Part shown: piece after piece, positions 1 through 8,435 of the stretch
Layout: each line of letters begins with the position of its first letter
Numbering within the stretch: position 1 is the first letter of the stretch
Origin: Pseudomonadota bacterium
GTDB taxonomy: Bacteria > Pseudomonadota > Alphaproteobacteria > Rhizobiales > Xanthobacteraceae
Assembly: GCA_023386635.1 (NCBI GenBank)
Contig: JAEWJH010000094.1
Coordinates: 11,340-75,339, forward strand
Direction of reading: 5' to 3'
Length of the DNA: 64,000 nt
Made by a program: the position numbers and the translations under genes
Notes under the pieces: model-generated
What the model saw: only the letters and a program-made list of their open reading frames with translations
Databases searched by the model: none
Told to the model about the DNA's origin: nothing

Positions 1-1
1 T

Positions 2-787
2 ATGGAAGCCAACAACCTGAAGCTGCCCTATCTCAAGCGGGTGGTGATCGGCGGCTCGGCCTGCCCGCGCGCGATGACCGAGAAATTCGAGAACAATTAC
101 GGCGTCGAAGTCATCCACGCGTGGGGCATGACCGAGATGTCGCCGCTCGGCTCGCTGTGCACCATGAAGCCGGACTATGCCGGTCTCACCGGCGCGGCGC
201 GGCTCGACCTGCAGCAGACGCAAGGCCATCCGCCGTTCGGCGTCGAGATGAAGATCACCGACGACAACGGACGCGTGCTGCCGTGGGACGGCAAGACCTT
301 CGGCCGGCTCAAGGTGCGCGGACCTGCGGTCGCGCGCGAATATTTCAAGGGCGACGGCGGCGATATCCTCGACGACGAAGGTTTCTTCGACACCGGAGAC
401 GTCGCCACCATCGACCCGCATGGCTACATGCACGTCACCGACCGCGCCAAGGACGTGATCAAGTCAGGCGGTGAATGGATCTCCACCATCGAGCTGGAGA
501 ACCTCGCGGTGGGCCATCCCAAGGTCGCGGAAGCGGCGGTGATCGGCGCGCCACACCCGAAATGGGACGAGCGGCCGCTGCTGATCGTCGTGCTCAAGGA
601 AGGCGAGCGCGCGACCCGCGAGGAACTGCTCGGCTTCATGCGCGACAAGGTCGCCCGCTGGTGGCTGCCGGACGACGTGGTGTTCGTTAAGGAAATCCCC
701 CACACCGCCACCGGCAAGATCCAGAAAACCGCGCTGCGCGAGCAGTTCAAAGGCCATGTCCTGCCGACCGTGCAGGCGGCGGAATAG
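2..787 (+). CDS. Acyl-CoA ligase (AMP-binding family), C-terminal part
   Basis: This is the C-terminal 261 residues of an ATP-dependent fatty-acid/acyl-CoA ligase; the gene starts before the window, since the family is about 540 residues long. The visible part contains the A5-type motif AWGMTEMSP, the hinge region FDTGDVATIDPHGYMHVTDR followed by KDVIKSGGEWIS, and the C-terminal PHTATGKIQKTAL with the lysine that drives adenylate formation. It resembles the medium-chain AlkK / DmdB branch (3-methylmercaptopropionyl-CoA ligase-like), but the substrate cannot be fixed from the sequence. The enzyme would activate a carboxylic acid to its CoA thioester in the cytoplasm. The following gene starts about 60 bases downstream on the same strand. 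Confidence 0.9.
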   Translation: MEANNLKLPYLKRVVIGGSACPRAMTEKFENNYGVEVIHAWGMTEMSPLGSLCTMKPDYAGLTGAARLDLQQTQGHPPFGVEMKITDDNGRVLPWDGKTFGRLKVRGPAVAREYFKGDGGDILDDEGFFDTGDVATIDPHGYMHVTDRAKDVIKSGGEWISTIELENLAVGHPKVAEAAVIGAPHPKWDERPLLIVVLKEGERATREELLGFMRDKVARWWLPDDVVFVKEIPHTATGKIQKTALREQFKGHVLPTVQAAE

Positions 788-850
788 CGCGCAACACTCC
801 GGTCCGGGCCGGCATTGCCTGCCCGCCGCCGCTCGACTATCCCTGCCGGG

Positions 851-2110
851 ATGACCAGCCCTCCCGCGCCGGCGGCCTCGCCGTTCCCGATCCGGTTTAC
901 CGGCGACGCGCGCGCCTATTGGCGCCTGCTGACCCGCGGCGCGGTGCTGCTGATGGTCACGCTCGGCATCTACCGGTTCTGGCTGACCACCGACGTGCGC
1001 CGGTTCCTGTGGTCGAGCACCGAGGTCGATGGCGAGAGCATCGAATATTCCGGAACGGCGACCGAACTGCTGACCGGCTTCCTGATCGCGCTAGCGCTGC
1101 TGGTTCCGGTCTATGCGGCCTTCTTTCTCGCCGCGCTCGACGTCGGCGCGCTCGGGGAGATGTCCGGTTCGCTCGGTCTCTTCCTGTTGTTCGTGCTCGG
1201 CCAGTATGCCGTGTTCCGCGCGCGCCGCTACCGCGCCTCGCGCACGATCTATCGCGGGTTGCGCTTCCATCAGGAAGGCTCGGCGGTGCGCTACGCCATC
1301 TGCGCCACGTTCTGGTGGGGGCTCACCGCGCTGACCTTCGGCCTCGCCTTCCCGTGGAAGGAATCGCGGCTGGAACGGTACAAGCTCCGGCACACTTTCT
1401 ACGGGACGCTGCCCGGCCGCTTTGAGGGCTACGGCTTTTCGCTGTTCCTGCGCGGCCTGCCGCTGTGGATCGTGCTGGCGCTGCCGCTTGCCGCCGGCCT
1501 CACCGCGCTCGCCCAGACCTTCGATCCCGAACTGCTGGACCGTGCCTTTGCCGAAAGCAGCAACGATTTCCTCGAGCGCATCGCCAACGACAACCCGGAA
1601 TTCGCCGGCGCGATCATCTTCGCGCTGCTGTCGGCCGGGGCGACGCTGACGCTCGGCCTGCTGCTTTATCCGGCTTACCAAGCGATCCGCACCCGCTGGT
1701 GGGTGTCAGGGCTGCGGCTTGGCCCCATCACCGCGCGCTCGCATCTGCGCACCGTGCCGATGTACGGCCTTTATCTCCGCTTTGCCGGGCTGGTGCTGCT
1801 GTTCGTGCTGGCGCTCGGCCTTGCCGCGATCCCGCTGGTCTTGCTGTACGGCGCGCTGCTGGGCAATGGCGACGTCTCGATCCTGCGCGAGTTCGCCGCC
1901 TCGCTGATCGGCCTCGGCTTCTACGTGATCGCCATGCTCGGCCTGTCGACCCTGTACCGCGGCGCCGTGGTGATGCCGCAGTGGCGTCTCACGGTCGAAT
2001 CGACTGAACTCTCCGGCCTCGCCAGCCTCGACCATGTGGAGGCCGCGGGCGAGCCCGGCTCCCCGGTCGGCGAAGGATTGGCGGATGCCCTGCATGTCGG
2101 CGGAATTTGA
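851..2110 (+). CDS. YjgN family (DUF898) membrane protein
   Basis: A polytopic inner-membrane protein of about 419 residues. It matches the YjgN/DUF898 family by the N-terminal FTGDARAYWRLLTRGAVLL stretch and the repeated TLGIYRFW-like and YRASRTIYRGLRF segments typical of that family. Several hydrophobic segments are visible, separated by basic loops. I chose the ATG at 851 because the in-frame upstream extension to 815 lacks a convincing ribosome site. Its function is not known experimentally. It is followed after 3 bases by an M48 peptidase with its own N-terminal membrane segment and then by a DUF1499 protein. The three are probably co-transcribed and may act together at the envelope. Confidence 0.85.
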   Translation: MTSPPAPAASPFPIRFTGDARAYWRLLTRGAVLLMVTLGIYRFWLTTDVRRFLWSSTEVDGESIEYSGTATELLTGFLIALALLVPVYAAFFLAALDVGALGEMSGSLGLFLLFVLGQYAVFRARRYRASRTIYRGLRFHQEGSAVRYAICATFWWGLTALTFGLAFPWKESRLERYKLRHTFYGTLPGRFEGYGFSLFLRGLPLWIVLALPLAAGLTALAQTFDPELLDRAFAESSNDFLERIANDNPEFAGAIIFALLSAGATLTLGLLLYPAYQAIRTRWWVSGLRLGPITARSHLRTVPMYGLYLRFAGLVLLFVLALGLAAIPLVLLYGALLGNGDVSILREFAASLIGLGFYVIAMLGLSTLYRGAVVMPQWRLTVESTELSGLASLDHVEAAGEPGSPVGEGLADALHVGGI

Positions 2111-2113
2111 TCC

Positions 2114-3217
2114 ATGACCATCGGCGCCGGACTGTTCTATGACGGCAAGACCAGCGCCCGCCACGACGTGGCGGTGGAGCTGACGGACAAGATGCTGCGC
2201 GTCACCGATGCGCAAAGCCGCGTTCTCGCCGAATGGCGCTATGACGAGTTGGAAAGCGTGGCGACGCCGGACCGGATCATGCGGCTCGCGCGCAAGAACA
2301 ATCCGGTGCCGGCGCGGCTCGAAGTCGCCGACCCGGCGCTGATTGCCGCTATCGACGATTATGCGGAAAGCATCGACCGCACCGGCAAGCTGGCGAAACG
2401 CCAGCGCGGCCATGTCGTCGTCTGGACGCTCGCGGCGACGGTGTCGCTGGTGGCCGTCGCGTGGTTCGGCGTGCCGGTGATCGCGGAAAAGCTCGCGCCG
2501 GTGATCCCGGTGTCGCTGGAGCGCAAGCTCGGCGCTGCCGTCGAGATGCAGACCCGCGCCATGCTCGACACCGCCAGCGCAAGCGGTGTGCCGTTCGAAT
2601 GCGGGACCGGCCGCGGTGAAGCCGCGGGTCGCGCCGTCTTTGCCAAACTGATCGCGCGGCTCAACCAGGATGCCGGACTGCCGGTCACGGTGAAGGCCTC
2701 GGTCGTGCGGCGCAAGGAAGCCAACGCCATCGCGCTGCCGGGCGGCACCGTCTATGTGTTCCAGGGGCTGATCGCGAAAGCCGACAATCCGGACGAACTC
2801 GCCGCCGTCATCGCCCACGAGATGGGTCATCTCGCGCATCGCGACGGCACCCGCTCGGTGCTGCAGGGCGCCGGCCTGTCGTTCCTGTTCGGCATGCTGC
2901 TTGGCGACTTCGTCGGCGGCGGCGCCGTGGTGGTCGCCGCGCGCACCGTGCTGCAATCCTCCTACACCCGGGACGTCGAGACAGCGGCGGACGCCTATGC
3001 CGTCGATCTGATGAACCAGATCGGCGGCAACGCCCGCGCGCTCGGCACGCTGCTGACGCGGATCGGCGGCGCCACCGAGCCGGGCATGAAGATCCTGATG
3101 GATCATCCCGACACGCGGCTGCGCGTGTCCGTCATCAATGCGCGCGCCCGCGCGAGCAATGGCACGCCGCTGCTCGATCCCGCGGAATGGGCTGCGCTGA
3201 AGAAAGTGTGCGGATAA
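2114..3217 (+). CDS. M48 family membrane-anchored metallopeptidase
   Basis: A 367-residue zinc peptidase. Residues 1-95 form a cytoplasmic lead with a YjgN-partner look, a single membrane segment lies near residues 98-118, and the catalytic domain follows. The zinc motif HEMGH is at residues 235-239 inside VIAHEMGHLAHRDG, and the downstream glutamate lies in ETAADAYAVDLM. The M48 family includes BepA- and HtpX-like quality-control proteases; this one faces the periplasm if the single membrane segment is read conventionally. It starts 3 bases after the YjgN gene and is followed after 4 bases by a DUF1499 gene, so translational coupling is likely. The substrate is unknown. Confidence 0.88.
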   Translation: MTIGAGLFYDGKTSARHDVAVELTDKMLRVTDAQSRVLAEWRYDELESVATPDRIMRLARKNNPVPARLEVADPALIAAIDDYAESIDRTGKLAKRQRGHVVVWTLAATVSLVAVAWFGVPVIAEKLAPVIPVSLERKLGAAVEMQTRAMLDTASASGVPFECGTGRGEAAGRAVFAKLIARLNQDAGLPVTVKASVVRRKEANAIALPGGTVYVFQGLIAKADNPDELAAVIAHEMGHLAHRDGTRSVLQGAGLSFLFGMLLGDFVGGGAVVVAARTVLQSSYTRDVETAADAYAVDLMNQIGGNARALGTLLTRIGGATEPGMKILMDHPDTRLRVSVINARARASNGTPLLDPAEWAALKKVCG

Positions 3218-3221
3218 TCCG

Positions 3222-4082
3222 ATGGCCCGTCGGCGTTTCTCCGAACAGATGCAGTCCGGCGCCGCGCTATGGTCCCGGCGCATCGCCGTGTTCGCGCTGA
3301 TCGTCGCGGCATTGTCCGTGGTGGTGATCCGCTCCGAGCTGCTGGAGATCGGTCCGTCGCTTGCAACCTTCGCCGCGGCGCTCGTGTTCGCCGTATTCGC
3401 GATCCTGCTCGGCATCGTCGCGCTGATCGCGATCTGGCGGCAGGGCTTGAACGGCCTCGGCTCGGCGCTGCTCGGCATCGTGCTTGCCGCCGCGTTGCTG
3501 CCCTATCCGGCCTATCTCGCCTATCGCAACTATAAGCAGCCGAGCGTGCCGGACGTCACCACCGACACCGCCGATCCGCCGCGCTACGACGTGATCGCGC
3601 GATTGCGCGAGCGCGGCAGCAACGATTTTTCCGCCGCCAAGGCGCAGGCGCAGAAGACGGCATTTCCCGATCTCGCGCCGTTGCAGGTCTCCTCACCGCC
3701 TGCCGTGGTCTACAACGCCGCGCTCGACGTCGTCACCAAGCGCAAGTGGCGCGTGGTCGACGCGCGGGCGCCGGTCGCCGGACGCCGCGACGGCATCGTC
3801 GAAGCGGTGGCGCGCTCGCCGGTCATGGGCTTTCGCGATTATGTGGTGATCCGTGTGCGCGCCAGCGGCAAGGAGACCCGCGTCGATGCGCGCTCCGCCG
3901 CGCGCTATCCGTTCCTCGATCTCGGCGGCGAGAACGCGACGCGCGTGCGCGCGCTGCTTGAGGATATCGACGAGGCAAGCTCAACCGCGCAGGCCCGGCT
4001 CGACCGCGAAGCCGAGCGCAACGCTGAACGCGCCGCCGAAAAGAACGCGACGCCGCAGAAACCCGTTCAGCGCAAACGGTAG
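3222..4082 (+). CDS. DUF1499 domain-containing membrane protein
   Basis: A 286-residue protein. Three hydrophobic segments lie within residues 17-105. A DUF1499 domain follows from about residue 140 (PLQVSSPPAVVYNAALDVV to SAARYPFLDLGGENATRVR). The tail is a charged, Arg/Glu/Lys-rich segment. DUF1499 proteins are widespread and uncharacterised, and are often lipoproteins or membrane proteins. This is the third member of the YjgN-M48-DUF1499 cluster. Its last 16 bases overlap the 3' end of the convergent MBL hydrolase gene. The cluster suggests an envelope-maintenance role, but that is inference only. Confidence 0.83.
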   Translation: MARRRFSEQMQSGAALWSRRIAVFALIVAALSVVVIRSELLEIGPSLATFAAALVFAVFAILLGIVALIAIWRQGLNGLGSALLGIVLAAALLPYPAYLAYRNYKQPSVPDVTTDTADPPRYDVIARLRERGSNDFSAAKAQAQKTAFPDLAPLQVSSPPAVVYNAALDVVTKRKWRVVDARAPVAGRRDGIVEAVARSPVMGFRDYVVIRVRASGKETRVDARSAARYPFLDLGGENATRVRALLEDIDEASSTAQARLDREAERNAERAAEKNATPQKPVQRKR

Positions 4083-4984
4083 CGTGCGTCAACCGACGGC
4101 GGACTGCCGTCGGCGGTGACGACGATGCCGCGCGCCACCAGATCCTCCAGATGCGCCAGCACCGACAGGCCGGCGGCTTTGAGCAGCCGCGGATCGATGC
4201 CGATATAACTGGCGCGCGCGATGGTCGGAACGTCGGTCTCGCCCTTCGCCAGCCAGTGCAGGATCGAATCCTCGCGCGCTCTGCGGTGCAAGCGGTAGTA
4301 AGCGACGAACCGCACCGCATCCGGAATCGCCGGGCCATGGCCGGGGAAATAAAGCTGCTCGGGCCGCTCCGACAGCTTGGACAGCGAGCCCATGTAGTCG
4401 CTCATGGCGCCGTCCGGCGGCGCGACGATCGAGGTCGACCAGCCCATCACATGATCGCCGGCGAACAGGATGTCACGATCCTTCAGCGCGAACGCCATGT
4501 GGTTGGCGGTGTGCCCCGGCGTCGCCACGGATTCGAGCGCCCAGCCGTCCCCCTCGATCACGTCGCCGTCGGCGACGGCGACATCCGGCCTGAAATCCCG
4601 GTCGCCCGAGGCATCGAGCGGGCTGATTTCGCCGATGAACAGCGGCCGCGCGGCGCGGTGCGGTCCTTCCGCATAGACGGTGGCGCCGGTCGCCGCCTTG
4701 AGCGCCGGCACCGCCGGCGAATGATCGCGATGGGTATGGGTGACGACGATATGCGTCACCGTCTCGCCGCGCACGGCATCGAGCAGCGCCTTCACGTGGC
4801 GTTCGTCGTCCGGGCCCGGGTCGATGATCGCCACCTTGCCGCGGCCGACGATGTAGCTCATCGTCCCTTTGAAGGTGAACGGCCCGGGATTGTCGCACAT
4901 CACGCGGCGCACGCCGGGCACCGGCTCGTCGACCGTTTCCGGGGCGAGATCGAGTTTCTTGTTAAACGGAATATCCTCGGCCAT
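4067..4984 (-). CDS. MBL-fold metallo-hydrolase (LACTB2-like)
   Basis: A 305-residue metallo-beta-lactamase-fold hydrolase. The dinuclear metal motif HTHRDH is at residues 83-88 in THIVVTHTHRDHSPAVPALK. The second ligand set is seen in ATPGHTANHMAFAL and the third in the FPGHGP segment. A C-terminal winged-helix-like region (LLKAAGLSVLAHLEDLVARG) is typical of LACTB2 / hydroxyacylglutathione-hydrolase-like members. Possible substrates include RNA ends, thioesters or beta-lactones, and the sequence does not decide. It converges on and overlaps the DUF1499 gene by 16 bases. It diverges from the nitroreductase gene with about 100 bases of shared upstream DNA. Confidence 0.88.
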   Translation of the reverse strand: MAEDIPFNKKLDLAPETVDEPVPGVRRVMCDNPGPFTFKGTMSYIVGRGKVAIIDPGPDDERHVKALLDAVRGETVTHIVVTHTHRDHSPAVPALKAATGATVYAEGPHRAARPLFIGEISPLDASGDRDFRPDVAVADGDVIEGDGWALESVATPGHTANHMAFALKDRDILFAGDHVMGWSTSIVAPPDGAMSDYMGSLSKLSERPEQLYFPGHGPAIPDAVRFVAYYRLHRRAREDSILHWLAKGETDVPTIARASYIGIDPRLLKAAGLSVLAHLEDLVARGIVVTADGSPPSVDARYRLR

Positions 4985-5084
4985 GGTCGCTGCCTGGTGC
5001 TGAACGGCGCCTCTTAAACTAGTGCCGCCAGCGGTTCAATTCCGCCGCCCCTGACGCCGGGCTGCCCTGCACGGAGCGAAGACG

Positions 5085-5930
5085 ATGTCGGACAAGCCAC
5101 TCCACGACACGGTCGCCAGCCGGTTGCAGCAGCGCTTCAACGAGCCGTTCCACACCGACCCCGCCTGGCAAGGGCTCGATGAATTGGCCCGGATCGCCGG
5201 GCATTGTTCGCACCGCAAATTCCGCGCCGACCCGATCGCGCCCGATCTGTTGCGCGCGCTGTGCGCCTGCGCACTGTCGGCGCCGTCGAAAAGCGACCTG
5301 CAGCAGGCAGACCTGATGATCGTCAGCGACGGCCCGCTGCGCGACGCGATCACGCCGCTGCTCGCCGACATGCCATGGACGCGCGAGGCGCCGGTGTTCA
5401 TCGTCGTACTCGCCAACGGGCGGCGGCTCAGGCAGTTGAGCGAACGGAAAAGCACGCCGTTCCCGAACGACCATCTCGATCAGTTCTTCAACGCGTCGGT
5501 CGATGCCGGCATCGTGCTGGCGACTTTCATCCGCGCGGCGGAGGCCGTCGGCCTCGGCTGCTGCCCGATTAGCGTGATCCGCGACCATGCGGCGACCGTG
5601 AGTAAGCTGCTCGCCTTGCCCGAGCGCGTCATTCCCGTCGCCGGTCTTTGCGTCGGCTGGCCGCATTTCCCGAACCGGATCACGCCGCGGCTGCCGCTCG
5701 CGGTCACGGTGCATGAAAACACATTCGACGACACCGGCAGCGCCGCTGCGATCGAAACCTACGACCGTTATCGCGAGACCGTTCTGCCTTATGCGAAGCA
5801 GCGCGCCATCGCCGATTTCGGTGAGCGCGCGCAGTATGGCTGGTCCGACGACAAGGCGCGACAATATGCCGTCCCGCAGCGCGCCGATTTCGGCGCATTC
5901 GTGCGCGAAAAGGGTTTCAAGCTCGATTAG
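5085..5930 (+). CDS. Nitroreductase family protein
   Basis: A 281-residue FMN-dependent oxidoreductase of the NfsA-like nitroreductase group. Visible family features are the FMN-phosphate binding stretch around HCSHRKFRADPI, APSKSDLQQADLMIV, the DAGIVLATFIRAAEAVGLGCCPI helix, and the pattern LPERVIPVAGLCVGWP. Such enzymes transfer hydride from NAD(P)H to nitroaromatics, quinones or flavins. A GGAG ribosome site lies before the ATG. The stop is followed by about 255 bases without a normal gene, which contains a strong promoter and terminator (separate entries). Confidence 0.87.
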   Translation: MSDKPLHDTVASRLQQRFNEPFHTDPAWQGLDELARIAGHCSHRKFRADPIAPDLLRALCACALSAPSKSDLQQADLMIVSDGPLRDAITPLLADMPWTREAPVFIVVLANGRRLRQLSERKSTPFPNDHLDQFFNASVDAGIVLATFIRAAEAVGLGCCPISVIRDHAATVSKLLALPERVIPVAGLCVGWPHFPNRITPRLPLAVTVHENTFDDTGSAAAIETYDRYRETVLPYAKQRAIADFGERAQYGWSDDKARQYAVPQRADFGAFVREKGFKLD

Positions 5931-5957
5931 CCGTATTTCGAGCCGCTTCGAGCCATA

Positions 5958-5985
5958 TTGACATTTTCCTGCGAGCGCCTAGCTT
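5958..5985 (+). promoter_or_regulatory. Candidate sigma-70 promoter
   Basis: A perfect TTGACA -35 hexamer at 5958-5963 is followed 16 bases later by TAGCTT at 5980-5985 as a weaker -10. It lies just after the nitroreductase stop codon, and transcription would begin near 5992. An intrinsic terminator lies only about 85 bases downstream, so the promoter appears to serve a very short transcript. It could also drive read-through into rnk. Confidence 0.45.
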
Positions 5986-5991
5986 TCCGAT

Positions 5992-6077
5992 CATGTTCCG
6001 CCCGTCGCACCAACAGCAGATCTTTTTTCGCGCGGGACGCCTGCACGCCGGCGTCTAGCCCGGACGTGCGCTTTTTT
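5992..6077 (+). ncRNA. Candidate small RNA or leader between nitroreductase and rnk
   Basis: A unit of about 85 bases is bounded by a promoter-like element (5958-5985) and an intrinsic terminator (6043-6077). It contains a 21-codon open frame (5993-6058, ATG to TAG) beginning MFRPSHQQQ and ending LHAGV. That frame would be almost leaderless, and its stop lies in the loop of the terminator hairpin. This could be an independent small RNA, a microprotein mRNA or the attenuated leader of rnk. It does not match an RNA family I recognise. It rests on signal positions only. Confidence 0.3.
6043..6077 (+). terminator. Intrinsic terminator with a competing hairpin
   Basis: GCACG+CCGG at 6043-6051 pairs with CCGG+CGTGC at 6060-6069, with one bulged A and a loop of 8 bases. 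GC and six T follow (6072-6077). A second, mutually exclusive inverted repeat, AGCCCGGACG (6057-6066) with CGTCCGGGCT (6085-6094), shares its left arm with the terminator stem. Confidence 0.6.
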
Positions 6078-6185
6078 GATAGCCCGTCCGGGCTGAACTA
6101 AACCCTCACAATTCAAACATTCACATACGCAGCCCTGCTGCGTCTTCACCATTCCGTGCAGCACGCACGATCATGGGAGGCTGAC

Positions 6186-6575
6186 ATGAGCCATCTGCCA
6201 AATATCGTTCTCACCACCGACGACAGCGAGCGGCTGCGCCGTCTCGCCGATGCCGCGTCGGAAAAGTTTCCGCGCACCGCCGAGTTCCTCGCCCGCGAGG
6301 TCGATCGCGCCACTGTGGTCGACGAGCACGGCGCGTCGTCGAATCTCGTCGCCATGGGCACGCAGGTCGTCTACCGCGACGACGACACCGGCAAGACCCG
6401 GTCGGTCATCCTCGTCTATCCCGACGAGGCCGATCTCGACGAAGGCAAGATTTCGGTGCTGACGCCGATCGGCGCGGCGCTGATCGGCCTGTCGGTGAAC
6501 CAGTCGATCGAGTTCGAGACGCCGACCGGCGCGACGCGCTCGCTCACGGTGATGAGCGTGCGCAAGCTGACGTGA
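6186..6575 (+). CDS. rnk: Nucleoside diphosphate kinase regulator Rnk (GreA/GreB-like C-domain)
   Basis: A 129-residue protein with the Rnk architecture. A short N-terminal helical arm (SERLRRLADAASEKFPR) is followed by the GreA/GreB C-terminal domain, recognised by GTQVVYRDDDTGKTRSVILV and ISVLTPIGAALIGLSVNQS. Rnk binds RNA polymerase near the secondary channel and in other species affects nucleotide balance. I place the start at 6186 because GGAGG lies at 6176-6180; an in-frame ATG at 6156 has no such site. The 5' region contains the candidate promoter, terminator and competing hairpin described separately, so its expression may depend on read-through. A palindromic dispersed repeat begins 4 bases after its stop. 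Confidence 0.88.
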   Translation: MSHLPNIVLTTDDSERLRRLADAASEKFPRTAEFLAREVDRATVVDEHGASSNLVAMGTQVVYRDDDTGKTRSVILVYPDEADLDEGKISVLTPIGAALIGLSVNQSIEFETPTGATRSLTVMSVRKLT

Positions 6576-6578
6576 GTC

Positions 6579-6666
6579 CGTCATGGCCGGGCTTGTCCCG
6601 GCCATCCCGCTTGGAAGGGCACGCTGTTCGATCACCGGCATCGCCGGGACCAGCCCGGCGATGACG
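6579..6666. repeat. Dispersed palindromic element, copy 1
   Basis: An 88-base element with inverted ends (CGTCATGG... and ...GATGACGG) and two internal dyads, GGCCGGG..CCCGGCC and CGCCGGG..CCCGGCG. Its first 28 bases are identical to those of the copy at 36911. It occupies the gap between rnk and the dehydratase gene. It looks like a Rhizobiales REP/MITE-type unit and encodes nothing. Confidence 0.8.
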
Positions 6667-6692
6667 GCGATAGATTGCAATAGCCGCTCAAC

Positions 6693-8420
6693 TCAATGAA
6701 TCTCCGGCTCGGGAATTGCCGGGCCGGCTTTCAGGAAATCGAAGTCGCAACCTTCATCGGCCTGGCCGATATGCTCGGCGAACATGGCCCCGTAGCCGCG
6801 CAGATAGCGCGGCGGCGGCTGCGTCCACGCGGCCCGGCGGCGCACCAGCTCCGCGTCCGAAACATGCAGATGGATGCGACGGCGAGCGACGTCGACCTCG
6901 ATCTCGTCGCCAGTCTGCACCAAAGCGAGCGGCCCGCCGACATAGCTCTCCGGCGCCACATGCAGGATGCACGCGCCATAGCTGGTGCCGCTCATGCGCG
7001 CGTCGGAAATGCGCAGCATGTCGCGCACGCCCTGCTTCACCAGTTTCTTCGGGATCGGCAGCATGCCCCATTCCGGCATGCCGGGGCCGCCCTTCGGTCC
7101 GGCGTTCTTGAGCACGAGAATGTGGTCCGCCGTCACGTCGAGATCGTCGCGGTCGACCTCGCGCACCATGTGGTTGTAATCCTCGAACGCGATCACCTTG
7201 CCGCGATGCTGCGTCAGCCGCGGCTCCGCCGCTGACGGCTTCATCACGCAGCCGTTCGGCGCGAGATTGCCGGTGAGCACCGCCGTTGCGCCCTCCGCAT
7301 AAATCGGATCGGAGAGCGGATGGATTACGTCCGGCTGGTAAATCTCCACGCCCTCGAAGCTGTCGGCGAGCGCGCGGCCGGTCACCGTCATGCAGGAGAG
7401 ATCGAGCTTGTCGCGCATCGCCTTCATCAGTGCACGCAACCCGCCAGCATAGTAGAAATCCTCCATCAGATATTTCCCTGACGGGCGGATATTGGCGATC
7501 ACCGGAATCTCGCGTGACAGATCGTCGAACCGCTGCATGTCGAGTGGAATGCCGGCGCGCCGCGCCATGGCGATCACATGGATGATCGCATTGGTCGAGC
7601 CGCCGAGCGCCATATGCACCTTGATGGCATTGTCGAAGGCCGCCGGCGTCAAAATCTTGTCTGGCGTGAGATCGTCCCACACCATCTCGACGATGCGCCG
7701 GCCAGCAACCATCGCCATGCGCGGGTGGCTGGAATCGGCAGCCGGAATCGACGACGCGCCCGGCAGGGCGAGGCCGAGCGCTTCGACGATCGCCATCATC
7801 GTCGCCGCCGTCCCCATCACCATGCAGGTGCCGAACGAGCGCGACACGCCGCCCTCGATCTCGCCCCACTCCTGTTCGGTGATGTTGCCGGCCTGCTTCT
7901 CCATCCAGTACTTCCACGCATCGGAACCGGAGCCAAGCGTCTGACCGCGCCAGTTGCCGCGCAGCGCCGGGCCGGCCGGCACATAGATCGCCGGAATGCC
8001 CATGGAGATCGCGCCCATCACGAGACCCGGCGTGGTCTTGTCGCAACCGCCGAGCAGCACCGCGCCGTCCAGCGGCAGCGAACGCAGGCTCTCTTCCGTC
8101 TCCATCGCCAAAAAGTTGCGATAGAGCATGGTCGTCGGCTTCACGAACGGCTCCGACAGCGACATCGCCGGAATCTCCACCGGAAAGCCACCCGCCTGCA
8201 GCACGCCGCGCTTCACGCTTTCGGCGCGATCGCGCAGATGGGCGTGGCAGGCGTTGATTTCGCTCCAGGTATTGATGATGCCGATCACCGGCTTGCCGGA
8301 CCAGTCGTCGGCGTCGTAGCCGAACTGACGCAGTCGCGAGCGGTGTCCGAACGAGCGCAGATCGCTGACGCCGAGCCAGCGATGGCTGCGCAGGTCTTCG
8401 GGACGTTTACGGGAGGTCAT
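6693..8420 (-). CDS. IlvD/Edd family sugar-acid dehydratase (L-arabonate dehydratase-like)
   Basis: A 575-residue Fe-S dehydratase. The three cluster cysteines are seen at about Cys58 (INACHAH), Cys126 (GGCDKTTPG) and Cys199 (FGTCMVMG). The N-terminal RSHRWLGVSDLRSFGHRSRLRQ signature and the length fit the pentonate/arabonate dehydratase branch more than true IlvD, whose members open differently. The reaction would be dehydration of an aldonic acid to its 2-keto-3-deoxy acid. The next gene on the same strand upstream is a Bug-type binding protein with a dispersed repeat between them. Classical dihydroxy-acid dehydratase activity cannot be excluded from sequence alone. Confidence 0.86.
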   Translation of the reverse strand: MTSRKRPEDLRSHRWLGVSDLRSFGHRSRLRQFGYDADDWSGKPVIGIINTWSEINACHAHLRDRAESVKRGVLQAGGFPVEIPAMSLSEPFVKPTTMLYRNFLAMETEESLRSLPLDGAVLLGGCDKTTPGLVMGAISMGIPAIYVPAGPALRGNWRGQTLGSGSDAWKYWMEKQAGNITEQEWGEIEGGVSRSFGTCMVMGTAATMMAIVEALGLALPGASSIPAADSSHPRMAMVAGRRIVEMVWDDLTPDKILTPAAFDNAIKVHMALGGSTNAIIHVIAMARRAGIPLDMQRFDDLSREIPVIANIRPSGKYLMEDFYYAGGLRALMKAMRDKLDLSCMTVTGRALADSFEGVEIYQPDVIHPLSDPIYAEGATAVLTGNLAPNGCVMKPSAAEPRLTQHRGKVIAFEDYNHMVREVDRDDLDVTADHILVLKNAGPKGGPGMPEWGMLPIPKKLVKQGVRDMLRISDARMSGTSYGACILHVAPESYVGGPLALVQTGDEIEVDVARRRIHLHVSDAELVRRRAAWTQPPPRYLRGYGAMFAEHIGQADEGCDFDFLKAGPAIPEPEIH

Positions 8421-8435
8421 GTCGATATCTCAACT

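Noticed and set aside
1706..3478. A 590-residue minus-strand frame over the YjgN-M48 genes
   Set aside because: It is antisense to genes with clear motifs and has the typical Arg/His/Gln-rich composition of shadow frames.
6057..6094. AGCCCGGACG/CGTCCGGGCT inverted repeat as a terminator
   Set aside because: The T-run lies inside its loop, not after it. The upstream hairpin at 6043-6069 is the one placed correctly for termination.
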